Source: Planctomycetaceae bacterium (GTDB lineage: Bacteria > Planctomycetota > Planctomycetia > Pirellulales > Pirellulaceae). Taken from it: 7,884 bases of DNA. Position 1 is the first letter of the stretch; each line of letters opens with the position of its first letter. The notes under the pieces were generated by a model. The model had not been told where the DNA came from and did no database searches. It saw nothing but the letters and a program-made list of their open reading frames with translations. Of the stretch, positions 1 through 5,011 are shown piece by piece. The DNA is taken from positions 1-7,884 of the forward strand of contig SLEY01000507.1 of the NCBI GenBank assembly GCA_007124535.1, given 5' to 3'. The position numbers and the translations under genes were made by a program.

Positions 1-2
1 CC

Positions 3-167
3 CGCGTCTGGGAGCGCAAGTATCGTTTCGAGACCACGGACGCCTTCGAGTACCCCACATTCCGAGAGCATCGCGGCGCCATCTGGCTGACCATCTCCGG
101 CCGCAACCAGCGCACGATCCTGTTCGGCAAACTGGAACCCGCCCCCGATCAGGCTCCGGGCGATTAG
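3..167 (+). CDS. C-terminal end of a sialidase-like (BNR-repeat) protein, partial
   Basis: The reading frame is open from the left edge (first full codon at base 3) to a TAG at 165-167, giving 54 residues; the start lies outside the window. The visible tail reads as one beta-propeller blade followed by a short Pro/Asp-rich end. It contains FEYPTFREHRGAIWL, then RTILFGKLE. From memory, planctomycete exo-alpha-sialidase (BNR/Asp-box) proteins end in a similar pattern: a 'YP.FREH.G.IW' blade, then 'R..R..FGKLE', then the stop. Such proteins are usually exported and act on sialic-acid or other sugar-containing polymers, but no catalytic residue is visible in this fragment. The family is inferred from this short match only; other beta-propeller hydrolases could end the same way. 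The other two forward frames are less convincing: one is closed by a stop and the other reads as low-complexity Arg/Pro-rich sequence. Confidence 0.5.
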   Translation, partial: RVWERKYRFETTDAFEYPTFREHRGAIWLTISGRNQRTILFGKLEPAPDQAPGD

Positions 168-177
168 CGACTGCCAC

Positions 178-196
178 CGAATGCGCGTCCCATTCG
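178..196 (+). terminator. Hairpin just after the first stop codon, possible terminator
   Basis: A perfect 6-bp stem (CGAATG at 178-183 and CATTCG at 191-196) with a 7-base loop begins 11 bases after the TAG of the upstream CDS. No T-run follows, so it is not a classical Rho-independent terminator. It may only stabilise the 3' end of the message. Confidence 0.3.
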
Positions 197-823
197 TGAC
201 GGCGGCACCGCTCCGCCCGACCTCACCCCGATCGCACTTGGCATTCGAACTGCGGTAGAAAACACGACCATCGACGCTCTGCCCGCGGCTGGCGTCCCGA
301 GCGCCCACCCATGTCCGGAACGGCCGCGGGCGCGTGCCGTCTTCCCCCGTCGTCGCCTTCCGTGGCCAAAGTCGCGTAGGGCGGGATCGGCGTCCGCAAG
401 GCCGCCGAATCGCGTGGCGGCAGGCCCTGCTGCGGACTACCAATCAAACCCCGGAGTTCTCAAATCCCGGAGATCATAACGCGGCTGCGCCGCGACCGAA
501 AAAGGAGTCGGCGCGTAATCCCCCTCGTCGTGGAACCCGGCATCCCCCACAGCGAAAGCCACAAAGAACCCCACGGGCGCGGATCGTGTCGATCGATCTT
601 CTTCGCGCCGTAGATATCGAACCCTTCCCGGTACTGCCGCGCCGTGTCGAACAGGATCCGCCAGTCCTTTGTTCTCCCGTTGTGGTCCAATGACACGAGG
701 GTTACCATAACCGGCGGTTCGGATCGCGGGCCGCCGGAGAGGAGTTCCTGGTCGGCGGACTGGCTGGTGCGGAAGCGGGAGCCTGCGGCGAGCCCCCTGC
801 CAGCCGTTCTTGCCACGTTCGAG
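197..823. other. Gene-poor stretch with no convincing CDS
   Basis: Nothing here reads clearly as a gene on either strand. The best candidate is a minus-strand frame from a GTG at 816 (or an ATG at 708) down to a stop at 460-462. It is GC-rich at third positions and contains a natural-looking segment (MVTLVSLDHNGR, then DWRILFDTARQYREGFDIYG). Near 560 it turns into Arg/Ser-rich sequence, and a second minus frame (ending at 437) becomes the more protein-like one, as a decayed or frameshifted gene might. Neither possible start has a Shine-Dalgarno sequence. Plus-strand frames across the region are Arg/Pro-rich shadows. The last part must also hold the promoter of the nucleoside transporter, but I see no clear -35/-10 pair. 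Confidence 0.4.
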
Positions 824-837
824 GGAGGTGGAGGAGG
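824..837 (+). promoter_or_regulatory. Ribosome binding site deciding the nucleoside transporter start
   Basis: The purine run GGAGGTGGAGGAGG contains two good Shine-Dalgarno cores: GGAGG at 824-828, 11 bases before the ATG at 840, and GGAGG at 830-834, 5 bases before it. It lies downstream of the in-frame TTG at 810, so it supports ATG 840 and argues against the longer 410-residue reading. Confidence 0.75.
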
Positions 838-839
838 CG

Positions 840-2042
840 ATGGAACGAGTGATCAGTCTGGGCGGCCTGGCGGTGATGCTATTGCTCGCTTGGCTGTTGT
901 CCGAGAATCGGTGGCGGATGAATTGGCGGCTGATCGCCAGCGGGTTGCTAATGCAGTTCCTGCTCGGCTGGCTGTTGCTCAGCACCATCCCCGGCCGGGC
1001 GGTATTCGATGCCGCTCGAATGGCCATCACCCAGGTGCTGGCATTCTCCGACGAAGGTGCAAGGTTCGTCTTCGGACCCGATTTCCAGGAACATCTGGTC
1101 GCCTTCTCCGTACTGCCCACGATCATTTTCGTCTCGTCATTGACCGCCATCCTGTTCCACTTGGGCCTGCTCCAGCTGGTGGTCAAATTCATGGCTCGCG
1201 TGATGGTCTGGGTGATGGACACGTCGGGCGCCGAATCCTTAAGCGCCTCGGCAAACGTGTTCATCGGCATGACCGAGTCCCCCCTGGTCATCCGGCCCTA
1301 CCTGGCAACGATGACCCGTTCCGAGCTGATGGCGATGATGACGGGAGGGATGGCGACCATCGCCGGAGGCGTCATGGCAGCCTATGTCGGTCTGGGGGCC
1401 GACGCCGGACACCTGCTGGCCGCTTCGCTGATGTCGGCCCCCGCCTCGCTGGTGGTGGCCAAGATCATGGTGCCGGAAGACGAATTGTCCCCGACCAAAG
1501 GCGTGGTGCGCGTCGAGGTGCCGCGCAGCGATGCGAACATGATCGACGCCGCTTGCCGCGGCGCCAGCGAAGGTTTGACGCTCGCCTTGAACGTCGGGGC
1601 CATGCTGATCGCCTTTATCGGGCTGGTGGCCCTGGTGAACTGGAGTTTGGCCCTGCTGCCGGCGGTCGCCGGCGAACCGCTGTCGCTGGAACGTGTCCTG
1701 GGCTGGACGCTCCGACCGCTGGCTTGGCTGATGGGAGTCGATTGGGCCGATGCGGCCGACGTCGGCATGCTGTTGGGGAAAAAGACGATCTTGAACGAAT
1801 TCCTGGCCTACGTGGACCTGACCGCCATGCAACAGCAACTCTCGCCTCGATCCTTTACCATCGCCACCTATGCCTTGTGCGGTTTCGCCAATTTCGGTTC
1901 CGTGGCCATCATGATCGGTGGCATCGGCTCCCTGGTGCCTTCGCGGCGAGCGGACATCGCCCGCTACGGCTTGCGGGCGCTGGTCGCCGGCACGCTGGCG
2001 GCATTCATGACCGCTTGCATCGCCGGGCTCCTGATTCCCTAA
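840..2042 (+). CDS. Concentrative nucleoside transporter (CNT/NupC family)
   Basis: A 400-residue inner-membrane protein, the usual length for bacterial CNT transporters, which import nucleosides using a sodium or proton gradient. Hydrophobic helices begin almost at once (about residues 5-20, 28-49 and 88-110). The family signatures are all present and in order: GMTESPLVIRPYL (143-155, first re-entrant hairpin), then SELMAMMTGGMATIAGGVMAAY (about 160-181), NEFLAY (319-324) in the unwound helix that holds the substrate and cation, and CGFANFGSVAIMIGGIGSL (347-365). The substrate-contacting Glu of NEF (E320) and the Asn and Ser of ANFGS (N351, S354) are kept. In the first motif the Gln commonly found in GQTE is Met144, which may change base recognition. 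ATG 840 is preferred over TTG 810 because of the strong RBS. It converges on the Nudix gene, with stop codons 39 bases apart. Family assignment is firm; the nucleoside preference cannot be read from sequence. Confidence 0.95.
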   Translation: MERVISLGGLAVMLLLAWLLSENRWRMNWRLIASGLLMQFLLGWLLLSTIPGRAVFDAARMAITQVLAFSDEGARFVFGPDFQEHLVAFSVLPTIIFVSSLTAILFHLGLLQLVVKFMARVMVWVMDTSGAESLSASANVFIGMTESPLVIRPYLATMTRSELMAMMTGGMATIAGGVMAAYVGLGADAGHLLAASLMSAPASLVVAKIMVPEDELSPTKGVVRVEVPRSDANMIDAACRGASEGLTLALNVGAMLIAFIGLVALVNWSLALLPAVAGEPLSLERVLGWTLRPLAWLMGVDWADAADVGMLLGKKTILNEFLAYVDLTAMQQQLSPRSFTIATYALCGFANFGSVAIMIGGIGSLVPSRRADIARYGLRALVAGTLAAFMTACIAGLLIP

Positions 2043-2070
2043 TGCCGCACGAGTCGGCCGTCTTACCCTC

Positions 2071-2091
2071 GCCCGCCCGGGTCACGCGGGC
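2071..2091 (+). terminator. Hairpin between the convergent transporter and Nudix genes
   Basis: A perfect 6-bp GC stem (GCCCGC at 2071-2076 and GCGGGC at 2086-2091) with a 9-base loop is followed on the plus strand by CTTT. It starts 29 bases after the transporter stop and overlaps the last codons of the Nudix gene. It is a plausible but weak intrinsic terminator for the transporter because the T-run is short. On the minus strand the stem is not followed by T's. Confidence 0.35.
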
Positions 2092-2501
2092 CTTTGACAG
2101 TAGTCGGCGATGAAGCGGCCCAATTGTCCGCGGAAGTCCCAGGAGGAAAGCCGGGTTGGCGGCAGCCAAGCGAAGAGGTCATGTTCGGGGCTGAGTCGGA
2201 GTTCGCCACCGGTGCAGCGGGCTTTGAGGACCAGCACCGCCAGCCGGGCCGCGGGGGCTTCGTACTCCATGGCCCCGGCCAGTCCGGTCAATGCGACTTG
2301 TAAACCGGTCTCTTCCTGAATCTCCCGCAGCAACGCCGCATCGAAACTCTCACCCGGCTCAACCGTCCCGCCCGGCAGATCCCACGCCTGGGGGAACTGG
2401 TGCACGGTACGCGACCGGCGGAGGGCCAGGACCGCGCCCCGTTCGTCGCGGACCAGCGCTTTGACCGCCAATCCCAAAGGTTTTTCCGCGTTTCCCCACA
2501 T
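2082..2501 (-). CDS. Nudix hydrolase (MutT-like)
   Basis: A 139-residue single-domain protein of typical Nudix size. The full Nudix box GX5EX7REUXEEXGU is present: G45, E51, R59-E60, I61, E63-E64, G66-L67, within WDLPGGTVEPGES and LLREIQEETGL. The REUXEE glutamates bind the Mg2+ or Mn2+ ions used to cleave a nucleoside diphosphate linked to another group (X). The N-terminal strand (LAVKALVRDERGAVLALRRS) and the C-terminal end (EHDLFAWLPPTRL, then a final helix) fit the fold. Substrate could be an oxidised nucleotide, a nucleotide sugar or similar; no subfamily marker is evident. I chose ATG 2501 because GGAGGGG (plus-strand 2508-2514) lies 6 bases upstream. The GTG at 2507, which adds two residues, is too close to that RBS. 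The gene follows the nitroreductase on the same strand, but 247 bases with a repeat element lie between, so co-transcription is uncertain. Confidence 0.93.
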   Translation of the reverse strand: MWGNAEKPLGLAVKALVRDERGAVLALRRSRTVHQFPQAWDLPGGTVEPGESFDAALLREIQEETGLQVALTGLAGAMEYEAPAARLAVLVLKARCTGGELRLSPEHDLFAWLPPTRLSSWDFRGQLGRFIADYCQRPA

Positions 2502-2523
2502 CGTCACCCCCTCCGACCGGTTT

Positions 2524-2679
2524 CCTTGGAGTGCGGCGGCTCGACGCCGCTTTGGCTACGCCTTTCTCTTTCCCTCTCTGCCGTTCTCCCTTTTCTTCTC
2601 TCCGCTTCTCCAAGCCCTCTCGTAGAAAATACCAAGTGGACTCCCAAGGAAAGCGGCGTCGAGCCGCCGCACTGCAAGG
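2524..2679. repeat. Inverted repeat element, 30-base arms around a pyrimidine-rich spacer
   Basis: The left arm (2524-2553) and right arm (2650-2679) are reverse complements at 29 of 30 positions. Each arm also holds an internal 5-bp stem, GCGGC/GCCGC, around a 5-base loop. The 96-base spacer is strikingly pyrimidine-rich on the plus strand from about 2561 to 2620. Spurious reading frames through the arms spell SGVEPPH(S/C)K or CGGSTPL, peptides I remember from mis-called small ORFs in planctomycete genomes, which points to a dispersed non-coding repeat. It fills the gap between the nitroreductase stop and the Nudix start, where it could form a long RNA hairpin, act as a terminator or be a non-autonomous mobile element. 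No transposase and no clear target-site duplication are visible. Confidence 0.8.
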
Positions 2680-2748
2680 TCACTTGGGATTTGCGACACT
2701 CGCGTGACACGGCGATCGTAATGGGCGAAGGGCACTTGGGAAACGAAA

Positions 2749-3306
2749 TCACGCCGAGGCTTCCGGCAGCGCTTCGCCGAAGCGGTTGCCGCTGAAAACG
2801 GCCGATTCGTCCTTCCGCTTCCCCGGCTCAAGCGGCCGGTTCAAGTCCGGCGAGGCGGGATAGCCCAGCGGCGTCATGGCCACCACTTTGGCGTGTGCGG
2901 GAACGTTTAACAACGCTTTGACTCGGCCTTCGTCGAACGCTCCGATCCAGCAGGTCCCCAGCCCTTCGGCCACGGCGGCCAAAGTCAGGTGGTCCAACGC
3001 GATCGTGACATCAAGATCGGCACTGTTGCCGTAGCCGCCCATCCGCTGGTAAGCCTGATCCGGCAGGGCACACCCGACCACGGTCAGCGGGGCGTCGGCC
3101 ATCCAGTTCTGGCCATTCGAGGCCGCCGCCAACTCCCGCCGAAGCGGCCCCTCGGTTACCAGGATGAAATGCCAAGGCTGGTTGTTGCAAGCGGAAGGGG
3201 CCCGCCGTAAAGCTTGGCGCATCCGTTCGAATACCTCGGGCGGAAGCGGATCGCTCGCATAGGAACGCACGCTGCGACGCGTGCAGATGGCATCCATTAC
3301 GTTCAT
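2749..3306 (-). CDS. Nitroreductase-family FMN-dependent oxidoreductase
   Basis: A 185-residue protein, matching the short single-domain nitroreductases, which are FMN-binding homodimers that use NAD(P)H to reduce nitro groups, quinones or other acceptors. Visible marks are the N-terminal flavin-phosphate motif TRRSVRSY (residues 9-16), the SACNNQPWHF motif (38-47), the central helix with DHLTLAAVAEGLGTCWIGAF (105-124), and the C-terminal VAMTPLGYPA, followed by a basic tail with R and K residues expected near the FMN phosphate. The ATG at 3306 has AGGAG (plus-strand 3315-3319) 8 bases upstream; Met4 is an alternative start with less support. A consensus -10 box on the same strand lies about 100 bases upstream. 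Family assignment is strong; the physiological substrate is unknown, as for most members. Confidence 0.93.
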   Translation of the reverse strand: MNVMDAICTRRSVRSYASDPLPPEVFERMRQALRRAPSACNNQPWHFILVTEGPLRRELAAASNGQNWMADAPLTVVGCALPDQAYQRMGGYGNSADLDVTIALDHLTLAAVAEGLGTCWIGAFDEGRVKALLNVPAHAKVVAMTPLGYPASPDLNRPLEPGKRKDESAVFSGNRFGEALPEASA

Positions 3307-3406
3307 GGCGGTTGCTCCTGTGAGTGGGTACTGCCAAAGGCCCGTCTATCAGAGCCTAACAGCCCCTGCGGCCCCGTCAATCCCCACCGGTTCTTTCGAT
3401 GGAAAT

Positions 3407-3432
3407 ATTATAGCCCGATGTGGTTGTTTCAA
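3407..3432 (-). promoter_or_regulatory. Candidate promoter of the nitroreductase gene
   Basis: The minus strand carries a perfect TATAAT at 3407-3412. A TTGAAA (3427-3432) resembles a -35 box, but the 14-base spacer is short; at 16 bases only a weak TTTTGA is available. Transcription would start near 3400, leaving a leader of about 95 bases before the ATG at 3306. Consensus -10 boxes are rare in sequence this GC-rich, which supports the call. Confidence 0.5.
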
Positions 3433-3440
3433 AAACGGCC

Positions 3441-3468
3441 GGGACTTCGCACGCCAACGGTGTATAAT
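3441..3468 (+). promoter_or_regulatory. Candidate promoter of the ABC permease gene
   Basis: A perfect TATAAT at 3463-3468 stands 51 bases before the permease ATG. At 16 bases upstream, GGGACT (3441-3446) keeps the GAC core of a -35 box. Transcription would start near 3475 and give a leader of about 45 bases containing the RBS GAGGAG (3503-3508), whose end is 11 bases from the ATG. Confidence 0.55.
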
Positions 3469-3519
3469 GAGGTGCCCTGTTCCCGTTTGAATTCGGATCG
3501 GTGAGGAGTTTTCATTGCC

Positions 3520-4905
3520 ATGTGTTGGCTGCGAACTTGGATTCTGGGTACCAAGAGCCTGCTGGTGCATCCCCTGCGCTCGCTGCTGACCATTCTGGGT
3601 ATATTGATTGGCGTAACCAGTGTGATTTGGTTGGTGGCGATCGGCGAGGGGATCAGCCAGGAGGCCCAGCGTCAGATCGAAGGCTTGGGTGCGGACAACA
3701 TCATTGTCCGCAGCATCCGCCCGCCCAGCGAGGTCACCACCGGGTTCAGCGGGCCGGTCCCGTACGGTTTGAAGCGGGAGGAATTCACGCGTCTGGTGGA
3801 AACGATCCCCACCTTGCGGAGCGCCCTGCCGATTCGCGAAGTTCGCCGGCAGATCAGCCACGGGCGGCGGGATGCGGTGGATGGCCGTCTGGTGGGTTGT
3901 ACTCCGGAGTATGCGGAGGTGACGCGGTTGGAATTGCGGGCCGGGCGGTTCATCACGGACGCCGATGTGCGGGAGAAGCACAGCTACTGCGTGCTGGCCG
4001 GGCGGTTGGCCGAGCGGTTGTTTCCTTACGAGAACCCGATCGGCCGCCGTGTGTACCTGGCGGAAAGCCGGGATTTCTTCGAAGTGGTCGGGGTCTTGAA
4101 GCATCGCAACCCGACCGCCGCGATCGGGGGGTCGCTCAGCGCGCAGGATTTCTCGGAGGACATGTACATCCCGATCAGCACTCTCCAGCAGCGAATCGGT
4201 GATTTCGTCGTGACTCGGCGCGGCAGCACCATGTCGGCCGAAAGGATCCAGTTGGATCAGATCACGTTGCGAGTCCACTCGGTCAACGACGTCCGCCCGA
4301 CGGCCGATCTGGTTCGTGTCACGCTGGGATTACCGATCAACGCGTCGTCTTCGGAGGAAACTTCATCGTCCTCCCGATCCGATGAGCCGAAACGGTATCG
4401 GCAAGACGTCGCGGTGGTGGTGCCCGAAGAACTGTTGGAGCAGGCACGCGTCACTCGGCTGATGTTCATGGTCTTCATGGGCCTGATCGCGGCCATCTCG
4501 TTGTTGGTTGGGGGGATCGGGATCATGAACATCATGCTGGCGACGGTCACCGAGCGGACGCGAGAGATCGGCATCCGGCGTGCGCTGGGGGCGACGCGCA
4601 CGCATATCGTCACCCAGTTCTTGGTCGAAACCATCTCCTTGTCGGTGGTCGGAGGCCTGGTCGGCGTGGGACTCGGGTTCCTCTGTCCCCCGCTGGTCAA
4701 CGGGACCCGGAGCCTCTTGATGGACTATCGCCCCTCCCTCGTGAACACGCTGCCGGAAGTGGTCCAGACGTTGACTCCCGTGGTGGTTCACGAGTCGATT
4801 CCGATCGCGTTCGGGATTTCGGTGGCTGTGGGGATCGTCTTCGGCATCTACCCGGCCATCCGGGCCGCCAACATGGACCCGATCGAAGCTTTGCGGCACG
4901 AGTAA
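3520..4905 (+). CDS. MacB/FtsX-type ABC transporter permease
   Basis: A 461-residue membrane protein with the standard layout of MacB-like permeases: a short N-terminus, one membrane helix (about residues 19-41, LRSLLTILGILIGVTSVIWL), a large extracytoplasmic MacB_PCD domain (about 45-315), then three helices forming the FtsX domain. The FtsX signature is clear: VGGIGIMNIMLATVTERTRE (330-349) followed by IGIRRALGATR, and the C-terminal GIYPAIRAANMDPIEALRHE ends the protein as in most of the family. Such permeases pair with a LolD/MacB-type ATPase and move lipoproteins, peptides or drugs across the envelope, or drive other work by mechanotransmission. No ATPase lies beside it: the upstream neighbour is a divergent nitroreductase and the downstream gene is convergent. 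The partner must be encoded elsewhere. An acidic/Ser-rich stretch (276-287) interrupts the periplasmic part before the second helix. The ATG at 3520 is supported by its RBS. Confidence 0.93.
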   Translation: MCWLRTWILGTKSLLVHPLRSLLTILGILIGVTSVIWLVAIGEGISQEAQRQIEGLGADNIIVRSIRPPSEVTTGFSGPVPYGLKREEFTRLVETIPTLRSALPIREVRRQISHGRRDAVDGRLVGCTPEYAEVTRLELRAGRFITDADVREKHSYCVLAGRLAERLFPYENPIGRRVYLAESRDFFEVVGVLKHRNPTAAIGGSLSAQDFSEDMYIPISTLQQRIGDFVVTRRGSTMSAERIQLDQITLRVHSVNDVRPTADLVRVTLGLPINASSSEETSSSSRSDEPKRYRQDVAVVVPEELLEQARVTRLMFMVFMGLIAAISLLVGGIGIMNIMLATVTERTREIGIRRALGATRTHIVTQFLVETISLSVVGGLVGVGLGFLCPPLVNGTRSLLMDYRPSLVNTLPEVVQTLTPVVVHESIPIAFGISVAVGIVFGIYPAIRAANMDPIEALRHE

Positions 4906-5011
4906 ATTCTTTGGCAGGGATGGGCCTAGAGGATCGGTGGCCGACTCCCGGCGCGGTCGTTTTCCGCCGACTGATCGCGTTTCAGTGACCGCCCCGGGAG
5001 GGGGGATGGTT
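4906..5011. other. Convergent intergenic spacer
   Basis: This 106-base gap separates the stop codons of the permease (+) and the GH-like gene (-). I see only short GC-rich stems (4-5 bp, for example CGGCG/CGCCG around 4956-4977) and no stem followed by a T-run. No convincing terminator can be assigned to either gene. Confidence 0.5.

Noticed and set aside
644..2113. A 489-codon plus-strand frame overlapping the nucleoside transporter
   Set aside because: Its product is Arg/Gly/His-rich with no domain, and the overlapping frame encodes a clear CNT transporter.
2359..2831. Several short frames on both strands through the inverted repeat (products with SGVEPPHSK- or CGGSTPL-like peptides and Arg/Glu/Lys runs)
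   Set aside because: They result from the repeat arms and the purine-rich spacer strand, have no RBS of note, and overlap the ends of real genes.
3349..4278. A 309-codon minus-strand frame opposite the ABC permease
   Set aside because: Low-complexity Gln/His/Pro/Arg-rich shadow; the plus frame has FtsX and MacB_PCD signatures.
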